Positions 23,501 to 34,081 of a DNA stretch of 64,000 bases are shown one piece after another. Both the position numbers and the translations under genes were made by a program. The number at the start of each line of letters is the position of its first letter. Within the stretch, counting starts at the first letter, position 1. The notes beneath the pieces are model-generated. The model made no database searches. It was given only the letters and a program-made list of their open reading frames with translations, and was not told the origin of the DNA. This DNA comes from Caenorhabditis remanei (Eukaryota > Nematoda > Chromadorea > Rhabditida > Rhabditidae), in assembly GCF_010183535.1 (NCBI RefSeq), contig NC_071331.1, positions 18,600,001 to 18,664,000 of the forward strand. The letters are read 5' to 3'.

Positions 23501-24372
23501 ATTTTCACATCAACTGCAGTATTAAAAAATAACAATCGATTAACGTGAGCAAGTTTCAATACATTGTCTACATAGTGGTTAATATCAGAACCAAGAAGAA
23601 CTTGAAAACGAACCTTTGAAAATCTTATTTTTGCAGTTTTGAAACTCTGCTCCACCACACTTCTTCGCAGCTTTCAATTGTTTATCAATTTCTTCTGTAA
23701 ATAATAAATAATCAGATGTTACTCAGACTGAAGTGCAAACGTTGTGTTTCAATTCCAGCTTTTACGATGCAAGCATCAATGTTGTTTTTTTGATGACCTT
23801 GACATTCCTGGAATTTATCGACGAGCATCTCCACTGAATTGTTTAAATTTCATTTCAGTGCTCTTTTTTTATTCTTAAATCTTACCTGCCACATCTCTCA
23901 AAGATGCTTCATCCGCCGCATTCAAATTAGCACCGTTAGAAAGTTTCCTCATCAATTTCCTATTGTCTTTTCTTTTCTTCCCTGTGAAATCATGAGTGAC
24001 TTTTCTAGATAGTCTACCCTCGTTCTCCGTCTTCCTTTTTATTTGCATGGACTCGAGTGTGAAAAAACTATGAACTTTCTGTAGCCGTTGATAACTTGCA
24101 TGATTTGGTTTCTCAGTTTTAGTCTCAATCGTTTCACCCGTTTCACTCTTATCATGTTCTTCAGTATTTTCTGAAGTATGACCGTACTCTTTCGATTTTG
24201 AATTCACGGTGTGGAGCCCAGGAAATGTTTGATTCTCATCTTCTCCTATCTTCCCCGGCATATTCTCTCTAACATCGGACATAAGCATCGACTTCTTTTC
24301 ATGTCTAATTGGAGCAGTATGAATACCATTCGCTACCAGTAAAAGTAGGAACAACGCTGGTAGCGTCTTCAT
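13972..24372 (-). CDS. Gene B: large single-pass cysteine-module receptor-like protein
   Basis: About 1,500 aa over some 35 exons. Exon 1 (24372-23886): signal peptide MKTLPALFLLLLVANGIHTA, charged segment, RKLMRKLSNGANLNAADE. Exons 2-3 (23833-23741, 23696-23612) have CQ...C and KCGG..C motifs. Six four-exon modules follow: 23449-22880, 22838-22309, 22217-21666, 21611-21064, 20993-20128, 20050-19372. In each module exon a ends YGxIxIG, and exons b, c and d each hold one Cys pair (C-x~12-C, C-x~9-C, C-x~9-13-C). Module 6 exon c lacks both Cys. Juxtamembrane Cys-rich exons span 19228-18656. The membrane exon (18362-18111) has WLIITIAFAVLDIIMALGL and a basic stop-transfer. Cytoplasmic exons: 17250-17038 (IYIPKEPE), 14507-14309 (PPPADI, LNELWSVGSDKDDIELD, acidic run), 14252-13972 (Thr/Pro-rich). 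Module exons are phase 1-1. No lesion seen; the module is unrecognised, and function unknown. Confidence 0.78.
15460..15838. mobile_element. Palindromic MITE-like element in the last large intron of gene B
   Basis: The left arm from CTAGGGATGGTCC (15462) is inverted from about 15663 to 15830; shared core GGAATTATGGTACGTGATCT. The centre is near 15655. The outer right end is degenerate. A single-arm fragment of the same family lies at 30307-30392. Confidence 0.65.
16112..17023. mobile_element. Long palindromic element (about 0.9 kb) in a gene B intron
   Basis: The terminal inverted repeat starts ACAGTGCGTCCAATAATGAT at 16112 and ends with its complement at about 17022. The internal motif GTCCAATAATGATAGGACC recurs inside each arm (16290, 16830). 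Nearly the whole element folds back on itself around 16565. No transposase frame. It sits just downstream of the donor of the 17250-17038 exon and, when transcribed, would form a long hairpin. Confidence 0.75.
17384..17760. repeat. Repeat rich in TTCCGGATTCCGG with ATAGTTGTC/GACAACTAT ends
   Basis: 17384-17569 is bounded by ATAGTTGTC and GACAACTAT and filled with iterated GGAATTCCGG/GGTTCCGG units. A further block of the same units occupies 17675-17755. It resembles the hAT-like GC-rich MITEs in end sequence, but no target duplication is clear. Confidence 0.5.
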
Positions 24373-25682
24373 CGTGAACGAAGCTGAAAGTGATATATTA
24401 GGTATGAAAAAACTTCTGTGTTTCTCTAAACCTCTGAAATTACTCTGTGATTTAGTTTCAGGCAATCTAAAAAGCGAAAGCAACCAAACAACTGGATATA
24501 TCGTAGGAATATATCAGAAAATGAAATGAATGGAACCAGAAGGAAGAAGCAGATATTATTCAAAATCGAAGAAACTCATAAATTTTTAAGAATTCCACAA
24601 GTATTAGAAAAGAACTACACGTGTGAGTATAATTTCACGTTGCTATATACAAAATTCATCAGAAGAAAGAACATCAATTTGAAATGATGGCGAAGAAACA
24701 AACCTCTTTAGCTGACAGCTTCTTTGAAGGCAGAAAACCGGAACTTTTTCGGGACACAACAGAAAACTTATATTTCAAGATTGAAATATCACTCTGTTGT
24801 AGTTAAACAACAGTTCTAATAGTAAGATGGATTACGTACAACATGAACTGAAGTTAATGTAGAGCAGTTCAGTTTGGTGTTGAGAGGCTATTGGGGTGCC
24901 GATAACCAAGGAGATACTCTTTTGTTTATTTGAATAGAAGATTCCTTGAAATTTCCGCATTGAACACTGTCTACCGTAACCACACAGTAACCTTCTTTAT
25001 AGTTGAGTATGATTCTGACGCTTCAAATTTATTATCCCCTATTTTTGAACTCAAACCCTTCAGTTCGAATATTATTTCAGTTTTGCGTTACTGTAATTAT
25101 AGAAATCTGGTCTCTGGACGGTATACTCCTGAAGTGATAATTGTCAAAATAGATCTTCCAATTAGAGCAGCTTACGGAGCTACAGTGCAGACAGTTTAAT
25201 TTTCCTCTAGAAAATTATAAGAAGACAGTGTAAAGACGTTGGTTTTCCCCATAAACTTTTCCCTATAAACGCAGCTACTTACTAGAAAAAATGATTCGTG
25301 GGGTTGGGGGAATTACAGTTGAACTGAACTGAGAATTAAACAACAAAAGGTGAAAATCAACTGATCATTTTATATCAAGAAACAATATATTTCTTTTTCA
25401 GAAAAAAAAGCATTTTACACATTTTTCGTTGAGAGGAAGTCGAAGAACATAGAAACAATAAAAAATGAGCACTATTTCAAAATGCCAAAAAAAGTAATAC
25501 CAGTAAAATCTGCCGTAATTTTTTACACGATTTTGGTTGTAATCCTTAGCTGTCATTATAAGGAGGCAATATGAAAAAGTAAAAAATAACGAAAGAGTGA
25601 CAGAGACCAGTGTGCGTTTTATGAGAGAAATCATGGAGGAAAAACAACGGGGATGAAAGAAAGAATCAGTGGGACAGGTGAA
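24373..25682. other. Upstream region of gene B; no supported gene
   Basis: About 1.3 kb. Frames at 24930-25199 (+) and 25398-25634 (-) have no signal, splice context or family match. The promoter of gene B presumably lies in 24380-24900. Confidence 0.4.
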
Positions 25683-26331
25683 TTATGATATTTGCGGCAT
25701 CCAAGACGAGAACGGCATCGAAGTTGTCGTTGTCGTTGATGGTGTCTGTTGCTGTTGCTGTTCTCTTGGCCTAATATCAAAGCATTAGTAGCGTTGTATA
25801 CTTATTAGCCAACCTGTATATCGGAAATAGGAAAAAGAGTCTCATCCTGTCAGAAAAATACGTTGGTCACTTGACTCCTAGTACCTATTTTAAATCTATG
25901 ACTATTGACATGAATTTGTAATGAATACACTTTCTGAATCTATCATTATTGCATGCTTTTTTGTACCCAAAAGTTATAATCTACAATATAACAATTTCGA
26001 AATTCAACTAACGTTTCGAAAGAGTTTCCAGCTCGCTCCCGTCGAAATTTAGACAGTTAGTGTATTCTTTCTCTGACTTTTGAAAAACTTCACGACAAAA
26101 GTTGGTCAGAATGGCATCCAAGGCGTCTGAAATATATCAAAAGTTATTTCGAAACAGCTAAATAACACTTTCTTTTCAGCTTAGTTTCCACTTCATTCTG
26201 ACTAGATTTTCGACAGCCAACTACATTTTCCCTCCCGACCTTTCCACAATTATCTGCGAGCTGTTTCGCCATTTCAGCTGAAAGATATATTTAAATCATG
26301 AATGCATTCATTCTATTCAATTTACTTTTAG

Positions 26332-26678
26332 CAGACTTGTCAAAAATCGGGCCGGCCCGGGCCGAGATTTTTCTTGAGTTTGGCCCGGCGGGCCGGGCCG
26401 GGCCAAAATTTTTCCTGATTTCAAAAAATGGGAACCCGTTTTTATCGAATTTAATTTGAAATTTTTCGAAAAAATAGAGTAAAAATGCTTAAATTATCAT
26501 ACATATTCACATTTTTCCTAAAATTTCAAAAAATTTCCAAAAAAAAAATCAAAAACTCAACATGTTTCAAAAGAGCCTGACCGGGCCGAGATTTTTCCTG
26601 AATTCGGCCCGCCGGGCCGGGCCGGGCCGGGCCAAAATTTTTCCTAATTTCGGCCCGGCCCGGCCCGTGACAAGTCTG
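26332..26678. mobile_element. hAT-like MITE 1 (GGCCCGG-rich)
   Basis: Ends are CAGACTTGTCA and TGACAAGTCTG, flanked by the perfect 8-bp duplication ACTTTTAG (26324-26331 and 26679-26686). The subterminal parts are runs of GGGCCGGGCC on one side and the complement on the other, with an AT-rich middle. An 8-bp duplication with CA..TG ends is the hallmark of hAT elements. It is inserted in relic E at the end of a module-3 exon. Confidence 0.85.
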
Positions 26679-27600
26679 ACTTTTAGATGTTTCCAGGTTT
26701 TCCTTTCAAACAATTGAAGAATTCGTCCCGAGTTTTGAAGCTTATACACGACACCGTCTCTTTCTTCAATATCTCGCCTGAAGAATGATCATACTTTCGA
26801 TCAGGAAACCCTCTTCTTACCAATTTTGATTTCTCCGTTTTGATCCTTTCGGGAAAAATTGGAAAGATCCATTTCATCTAGCAGTTTGAATGGAAGTGAA
26901 AACCCTTCAAAATATTTTCATGAATACTGAAACTTTGATAAGATTTACCTTCGGAAATTGTGTTCGATAAAGGATCATTAATGCAGATGACATAATCTAA
27001 TTGAAATTCTGGGCCACTTTCTTGACAGAACTTCAAAAAAAGTGAACTAATTGTTTCTGAATAAATATATATTTTGTATTAGTTTCAAGTATAACTTTCA
27101 AGTAATAATGTACCTTTGATTTTCTTCTTGACATCTACTTCTCCATCTCTCCTACATTCTCGCTCGTCTGATGGAACTTTAGCGCAGTCAGCGTTTTCTC
27201 AGCTATTGATATATTTATCAATATTCGTTTCCTTTTTACATTTATCTGATTCCTTATCAAGCTGTGTGCCTGAAAATATGAACTTTGCAAAAATATTCAT
27301 AAAATATGATAAAATTTACACACCCAATTCAATGCTGCCGTGTTCTGGTTTTGTTGTAAACGTGTTGAGAGAGATGGAATTTGGCTTAGAGAGCAAATCG
27401 AAGTCTGTAAATTAAAACTGTTTGGACACGATGAAAAATGAGATTGTCCAACCTTCGATAACCTCACTTGTCGTTGTTGTCATCTTAGTTTGGCATTCTG
27501 CATCTCTGTCTTTTTCATCGCAGAAGATGTCCGAGATTGCATTGATAGCAGCTGAAAAATGAGGAAAATGATCAGGAGTATACCCAAAGAGAACAAACTC

Positions 27601-28680
27601 AGAGAATTTTGGGCGCGAGGTTGGGACCTATTTGGTAGCTATCTGGGAGTTTGCCACGTGAAATGGGAGATAGCCATGTCAAACGGGAGTTAGCCGTGTG
27701 AAACGGGAGTTAGCCGCAAAGAATGGGAGTTAGCCATATCGGCAGCTGTTCGGGGCATACATGGCGTTTAGGCAACGAGCGAACAGTGGATGCCGCCTGC
27801 GGGGCTCAGTCGGCGCGGATCCGGGGTTTTTGAAGGGACCTAGTCGGCACCTATGTGGCGTGCAGACGGGGCGTAGTCGGGACCTAAACGGGGTGCGCAA
27901 AGGAAAGTGCTGACCCGTTTTTCAAACCTGATTGCAAATATTGATTTCATTTTTTTTAAAACGATTTTTACATGTTTTAAATAGATTTTGCAAACGATTT
28001 TTGATGATATTCCTGTTCCAACGTGATTTCATTTTTCAGATCGAAGAATGAACGTTCCAAGGAGAAGCAGTGATCGAATAAGTAATTGAAATTTAGTCTT
28101 TTTAATACCAAAAATCGGTTTAAGAATTGGAGCAAGCGGATCTACTTATATCCCACCGTCAATGGGACAACAGCACGGAGTTTTCAAGTTAGAATCAGTA
28201 CGTTTCTAAACTATCAACCTAGAAATAAGATTATTTTTAGCACGCACCGAAACGTCGGAGAAATGATGGAGAAGACGATTAGCAACACTCTGCCGATCCC
28301 ACCCTCAACCATGTCATCACTCTCACATGTCATCTATGTTCCAATTGTTATTTCACTTTTAATTGTTAGCTCACTTTCATATCTTCTAAACTTTATTGTT
28401 CCACTCTTTTCGTATTTTTTAACCATTTTAATCAATAAATGTACCCGTGTTGGCGAAAAATGAATACACATTTGGGGTCTATTCGGGGCACTTACGGGGC
28501 GCTTATGGCAAAAACTGGGGGAGGCGTGGGCGCCGGGCTGCCGGCAGTTAGCCGCGGAAAACGGGAGTTAGCCGACGAAAACGGGAGTTAGCCGCCCGAT
28601 TCGGGGTCGGTCCCAAAAGCTTTCGGGACCGACCCCGAATCGGGCGGCTAACTCCCGTTTTCGTCGGCTAACTCCCCGGA
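27601..28680. mobile_element. Foldback-type element with GGGAGTTAGCCG units inserted in relic E
   Basis: The left part (27640-27740) holds direct copies of GGGAGTTAGCC. The right part (28540-28680) is a near-perfect hairpin of the same units around AAAGCTTT at about 28617. The sister relic F reads straight through the site (53025-53035, CAAACTTTTTGCTAAACCC), so this block is an insertion. Its middle (28040-28470) holds splice-like signals and short coding-like frames, possibly captured host sequence, but no transposase. Confidence 0.6.
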
Positions 28681-30299
28681 AATTACGTGAGAACTTTCTG
28701 CTAAACCCTTGATACTTCCAACTGCATCTTTTCTACATCCCGCTTCTTTTATCGCATCGAGAGTACAAAAATCCCCAACTTGCTTTGCGATTTCGTCTGA
28801 ATGTTACAGATTGGAGTGCTTACAGAATCCAGTCATCAAAAACAAACCGTAAGCAACAATCAACGGAGATTTCTCACCGCCAGCTTTTAAACATTTCAAA
28901 AACTTATCGGATTTGTCGTTTTTGTCGTAGCAGTTATCAAAGTTCTTTGCTAGAATAAGTCCTGAAAATTATTAGTTTTTTTGGTAGAAACTATAGAAAG
29001 TTGCTAACCAATCCTCAATTTTCCATATTTGGATGATGTGACTACGACATAATATGAATCATCAATAGGAATTGAAAGTGGAATAACATCGACAGCCTCT
29101 GAAATAATTAGCATTAGATGATCTTCCCGAGTTTCTGTTGCATAAATGTGTGTTCTTGTTCATCTTTTTAGATCTGTACCAATATATTCCACAAACTTTT
29201 AAATATCCTATTGTAAAATACGTGCTTGCGCCTGCTCCGTATTCTATATTTCAGTCTGTTTTAGTTACATTCGTTGTAGATTGCAATCTTTATTGACCGG
29301 TATAGGAAAGAGAGTGACTTGTGGTCACCATCTTCCACCAGTGAGTGTATATCTAATGCCGAATGTAAAGGAGAGATGGGTGTGTCTGCCCGAGGTTGTT
29401 TACACTCCCGCGGGGCAGATGATAATAAATCTTCTTAATCGAGAGATAGAACCCGAGGAAAAGAGAGAAGAGACAGGTCAGAAATTGGCCTGTGACACTA
29501 TCCTTGCATTTTCCCAGCTCAGCTCCTCCTCCACACTTCTTTCCACCTTTGAGTTTAGTTCCAATATTATCTGAAATTTCAAATAAGTTGGTTGCTACTT
29601 CAATAAGGATGCAAACCTTTCTCGGTTTTTTGTGCCTTATCAATGCATTTTTCTATATCTTGTTTGGGTTTCTGTGATGTTTGGCAGTGCTCGAAACTTT
29701 TGAGAAGATTGGTAACTGAAAAAAAGAATACTCGTATAAACATCAATTAGAAATCAATTAATCTCACCGGTTTGATCTACGAGTGTGCGCTCGTCTTCAT
29801 CAGTCAGATCAGATCCGGAAGATAACTTTCTCACCAATTTTCTTTTCGGTTGGATTCTGTGCTCCATCTTCGTCAGATTCAACTTTCCATGCTCAGGGCC
29901 TCCAGAAGATTCTGTTGAGTTTCGAAGTTCTCGAGCATATCTCCCTGAATCCGCATGAACAACACTGTATACACTGACCAAGAACAGTAAGAGTATTAGT
30001 GTTTGGTGCATTTCGAGTAGAGCTGAACAATAAAAATCTATTTAGGGAGACTTCTGTATGACTCAGAAAATTTATGCGAGGCAGATTTTTACTCAAAACT
30101 CGAAAGAAAAACTTACTTTGAAAGTACTCGTAGCTTGTGCAGCCTGTATTGACGAGAATACATCATCATGACATTGAGAATTCGCCAAACACAGTGACAT
30201 GCAAATATGAAAGTTCACGGTCATCTTTTTAAATGAAACTACTGAGTTTTCCTTTCAGCGGTCGAAAAATCTATGAATTTTGAACTAATAGTAACTTTG

Positions 30300-30392
30300 A
30301 ACGTAATCAGCGTTTTCTCAGCTTTCCAATGATACAGGTCACGTCCCATAACTCCATGGTCACCTGGAGACCTTCCCTAGTGAAAGAAGAGC
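30300..30392 (+). repeat. Single-arm fragment of the CTAGGGA palindromic family
   Basis: CAGCGTTTTCTCAGCTTTCC at 30309-30328, followed by CAATGATA, repeats 15765-15792. The fragment ends in CCTTCCCTAGT, the terminal motif of the 50155-50770 element. Confidence 0.5.
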
Positions 30393-30439
30393 ATTTATCT
30401 TCCTCTTGCTTATTCCAAAACTGGTTTACTCGGTTTAGG

Positions 30440-30965
30440 TTCTCTCCACCCCCGACACCAGTTTTCCATTGCTGGCTCACCCATTCTGGATTCCAACTCA
30501 GTTCACAATCTCGTCATTATTTTTGAACCTGATCTCAAGTTTCGCGCTCACATTAGAAAGTCTGTATCGTCTTCGCTCTTCCCAATCCTCAAATCCTTCA
30601 AGTCCAATAATCCTGCCTTTTACTCATTCCTATTCAAAACTTATGTTCTCCATACTTTTGAAGATACATATGTTATCTCTTGTCCCCTCATCTAGAATAC
30701 TTGAATCCACTCTAAGAATTTACTCTGGTAAAACTCTCAAACGATGTAATATCCCTTTCTCTTCTTATTCGCATCGTCTAGAACTCCTCTCAATCTACTC
30801 TGTAAGACACTGTAGACTCAAAGCTCAATTAGTCTTTGTTTATAAATTCATTGCTGGCGTATCCCATTTTCCCAACCTCCGTTCCTTTTTCAGATTGTTT
30901 CGAAGTTCATCTAGAAGACCCATGACTCTCATTTATCTCTCCCCCTGGGAAATTCGCTTATTCCA
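30440..30965 (+). mobile_element. Non-LTR retrotransposon fragment (reverse-transcriptase C-terminal part)
   Basis: A frame reads KFRAHIRKSVSSS then KSFKSNNPAFYSFLFKTYVL, the conserved block after the RT palm in LINE polymerases (compare 39295-39520 and 49970-50150). Several stops make it dead. Confidence 0.7.
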
Positions 30966-31317
30966 AACCTGGAGTTGGCGAGTTCATAATTGATGTGTGG
31001 AACTGTGTTGATGATCCGATAAAACGTTTTACATACAAAGAAGTTTCACATTAAAAAATCCCCGATAGAAAAAAAACCGGTGGTAAAACACCAAAAAACA
31101 TGAAATTGTTCAAAAACTGGAAGGAGAAACTATCACATGAGAGTAGAGCACAATTGTGTTTTGTCGTTGAGATCACCGATATTCAGACAGGAAAATTAGA
31201 AAAACGGGTAGACATGCTGGTAACAAACAAACCAGAAAGGAATGAAAGGCACCGAGGAAGTTAGAACGAAGAATTGAAGACACTAGCGAAGAAATTAAAC
31301 CCAGAAAAAAATAAAAT

Positions 31318-31575
31318 TAATATATGAGTAAGCGAATTATGCACGAGATGATGAAGATGCTCCGACTGGTTCGAGTCCCATCTGCTCTAGCTCGAAATCC
31401 AGATCCATATGAGCTCCGATCTATCTGAAAGTTATCAAAGTTATAGTAATTTGGGAACTGAAGCTAACCCCGCAGTTCAGATAAAAATTCAGTCTGTCCT
31501 GTTTTTCTAAAGTCCTCTTCTTCCGAATTTCCCCCACACAGGATTCAGCTACTTTCACGTGAACTTTTTCTGAAA
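31318..31575 (-). pseudogene. Fragment of the multi-pass membrane gene next to tmem-231 (C-terminal exons)
   Basis: 31343-31420 repeats the last exon of the 52919-51192 gene (DLDFELEQMGLEPVGASSSS, stop). A further exon-like block at about 31466-31570 (ESCVGEIRKKRT) recurs at 54500-54620. The rest of the gene is absent. It lies head-to-head with tmem-231 copy a. Confidence 0.55.
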
Positions 31576-31785
31576 TGAAATAAAGTAAACATATTGCTGA
31601 AAGTACAAAAAACTTTTTTTTTCTCTGAAAAGTAATTTTTTTATAAAACCACCAGATTCTATTTATTGTAGACTAAACACCATCGTCCTTTGAATACTCT
31701 AAAAATGATCAGTTTGTTTTATCATATTTGTAGGCCGATATCCACACAGCTCCTCGATTTCTGAAACTCGAAAAATAGCTGAGAA

Positions 31786-32980
31786 ATGCCACATATCGAG
31801 ATTTTCAGAGAGGTTTGCTTTTTATCATTTTATCCTAGCAACAATCCAGTTATTCCAGCCAGTCTACCGTACCTATAGGTCTTCTGAATGCAGTTGGGCT
31901 GCATTTTATATCAAATCGATCAATATATTCCGATATTTTCTACCCATTCTCATCATCTTTCTGACGGATGTAAGTTTTAAATTTTGGTATTCATTTTTCT
32001 GTTTCAATAATAAATTTTGACAGGGTCTCTGGAAAAAGACGAATACATTTCGAGAAGTTCCTGATGTATCTGTCACTGGGGACTTTATAGTTTATGCTTT
32101 CGGTAGGTCAAATCTCTTTGTTTTCTCGTCTGAAATTGATACTCTTCAGGACATGACAGATCGATAATCTCTTCTTCGTACTCTGTATTGAATTCAGCTG
32201 CTTCTCCCGATCAGTTATCCACTTCTCAGATTTTGCATCATTTCTCAGATTCAAATTCAGAAAATGTAAGATTCGGAGTGAAAACTGTAGAAAGTCATTG
32301 TTTCAGACTGCTCTCTACCAGAAACCGAATCGAAATCTGAATATTCAATTCCAAATGAGCACTCAAAATCTATCAATTAATACAGTAATCTATGCATTCT
32401 CTCTGAAAATGAAACTGGATTATCATTCGATTATTGATGTGAGTTCTCTCCTGGAAATAAGACAAAATTATTAATTTTCAGTCAGAACTATTCCTCACGG
32501 ACACTATCCAACTTCCTTCATTTCCAACATCTCAAATTCAAACAACCGCCCGTCTTACTGTAGATCAATCGGTTCCGTTTCAATCAAGAGAGAAATTCAG
32601 AATAATTGATAGAAGACGTCAAGATGTGGAGCACTATCAGATCCATTCTGTATTGAGAAGAATCAGTGAGTCACCGATTTCGTGGAAAATGGAAAGGTGC
32701 GTATATAATCAAAAGAGCACGACTTCTGTATTCAATAATTATTTTCAGAAAATCAAGTATTCTACTGTCTGCCCCCTCTCCACCACCCACACTATCTCTC
32801 TCCATCTTTTTGTCAATTTCTGAAATGGAATTCACGTATCGAACTGGTTTCTGGGAACTCATGAAATGGTTCTGGATTCAATACTTTGCTGTATTCTATA
32901 TTATTGACTACTTATTCACATCAATCACATCATTTTTATTCCGAAATCATGTATTTTATGTCAATGATGTTGTTCGATAA
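31786..32980 (+). CDS. tmem-231: tmem-231 copy a: ciliary transition-zone membrane protein TMEM231
   Basis: Seven exons: 31786-31812, 31859-31969, 32024-32102, 32150-32265, 32307-32438, 32482-32696, 32749-32980; 303 aa, all sites canonical. It matches TMEM231 end to end: short N-terminus then PVYRTYRSSECSWAAFYI, first span at about residues 24-45, GLWKKTNTF after it, a long lumenal/extracellular part, and a second span after TGFWELMKWFWIQYF near residues 260-285 with a short C-terminus. TMEM231 is known as part of the MKS/B9 module that gates the ciliary transition zone; in worms it acts in sensory cilia. The family's usual length is about 300-316 aa, so this copy is full length. It converges on gene C and is nearly identical to copy b (56025-57215). 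Confidence 0.92.
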
Positions 32981-34081
32981 ACCTATTACACTTTATCGAG
33001 TTGCTTCACAGAAAAAGATAGGATCAGAGTTCTGGAAAAATTCATAGAGGAAAAAAGTTAAAAGGTTACGGCTATACAATAGAGATTAAAAAAAAACTAA
33101 CTTTAAAACGATTGTTAAATCATGCAAGGTGTCTGGGATTATACAAGAGATTTGGTATTAAACAAGAGGTATTCTACAAGAAAAATCAAACAAGAAAACA
33201 AATAAAAACAAAGACAGGATGATGAATGGAGCCTTATAATATTTTTTAGAAAAAACAGATAAATAAGATCTGATTTATGACTTACGGATGGGTTATTTTG
33301 ACTAGTAAAACGGATTTTTTTGGGGAGACATTTCGCAGCCATGAGCTCCACGGCATCAATTCTCTCGTTTTCTCAGTGATAATTTGACTTTTTCAGATAA
33401 TTTGTTGTTGGAGAAGTCATTAAGACCATTTTTTGTAGTTTTGATAAAAGGGACCACGAGAAATTTCGTCCAAAAAACCAAAAAAAAGTTTTGTTGAAAA
33501 CAGCTCAAAACTGTTTTTCCTCGTAGAAGTAGCGGTTTTTGACATTTTCTGCACCTTTTAACTTTTTGGTTGTACGTCTAGTTCTACACAAGAAAAACAA
33601 TTTTCAGCTGTTTTTAAACAAACTTTTTTTTTGGTTTTTTGGACGAAATTTCTCGTGGTCCCTTTTATCAAAACTACAAAAAATGGTCTTAATGACTTCT
33701 CTAGCAATAAATTATCTGAAACAGTCAAATTTACACTGAAAAAACGGGAGAATTGAGGCCGTGGAGCTCATGGCTGCGAAATGTCTCGGCTGCGAAACGT
33801 CCCGGAGCCATTTTTTAAAACAAAGTTGAGGGAGCGTCTATAGGAGATTACGGACTTAATATGGAAAACAGGAACTTTAATAGAATAAAATGAAACTACT
33901 AGGTTCAGATTGGTAGAGAAAACGCTGTTCAAACGGAGAGAATATGAGAGATTACTAAAAAATCAATACTACTCCGAAAGTCCGAAAAGCAGCAAAATGT
34001 CCGAAAAGCAAAATGATGTTCTCAAAATCGACATGAAGAAAAAGAACGGAACGGATGACACCAGTGCGCAGGGAAAACTTG
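32981..34081. other. Convergent intergenic region between tmem-231 copy a and gene C
   Basis: 32981-33313 matches 57216-57557 and 33817-34081 matches 57558-58089 apart from one insertion in each copy, so the duplicated block runs unbroken through this region. Confidence 0.6.
33314..33816. mobile_element. Palindromic MITE-like element present only in the first duplicate
   Basis: Left arm GGGAGACATTTCGCAGCCAT (33323 onward) is inverted near 33790 (ATGGCTGCGAAATGTCTC). The inner arms share GGGACCACGAGAAATTTCGT. The element is flanked by ATTTTTT at both sides (33314-33320, 33810-33816); the sister copy has a single GGATTTTTTAAAA at about 57549. No transposase frame. Confidence 0.8.

Larger units (their letters stand above)
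25683..30011 (-). pseudogene. Relic E: truncated cysteine-module receptor gene
   Basis: Exon 1 (30011-29768) has signal peptide MHQTLILLLFLVSVYSVVHA and RKLVRKLSSGSDLTDEDE. Exon 2 (about 29718-29620) has CQTSQKP and C. Exon 3 (about 29572) keeps KCGGG..C but lacks its donor. Module 1 a, b and c exons lie at 29101-28700 and exon d at 27555-27461, split by a ~1.08-kb foldback insertion. Module 2: exons b and c are fused with an in-frame TGA near 27203. Module 3: exon b ends in a TAA near 26694 and is followed by a hAT-like MITE. Exons c and d are at 26281-26170 and 26127-26015. Modules 4-6, the membrane span and the main cytoplasmic exons are absent. A T-rich minus-strand exon at about 25773-25683 (REQQQQQQTPSTTTTTS, stop) may be its old 3' end. 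It is plainly non-functional as a full receptor. Confidence 0.7.

Noticed and set aside
24930..25199. 89-codon plus-strand frame upstream of gene B
   Set aside because: No signal peptide, splice context or relative in the window; ordinary composition for a chance frame.
27190..27206. Short match of relic E to the CTAGGGA palindrome family (AGCGTTTTCTCAGCT)
   Set aside because: Only about 16 bp at the fused exon; could be a deletion footprint but is too short to claim.
28086..28463. 125-codon plus-strand frame with hydrophobic stretches
   Set aside because: Lies wholly inside the foldback insertion in relic E; no family match. Kept only as possible captured sequence.
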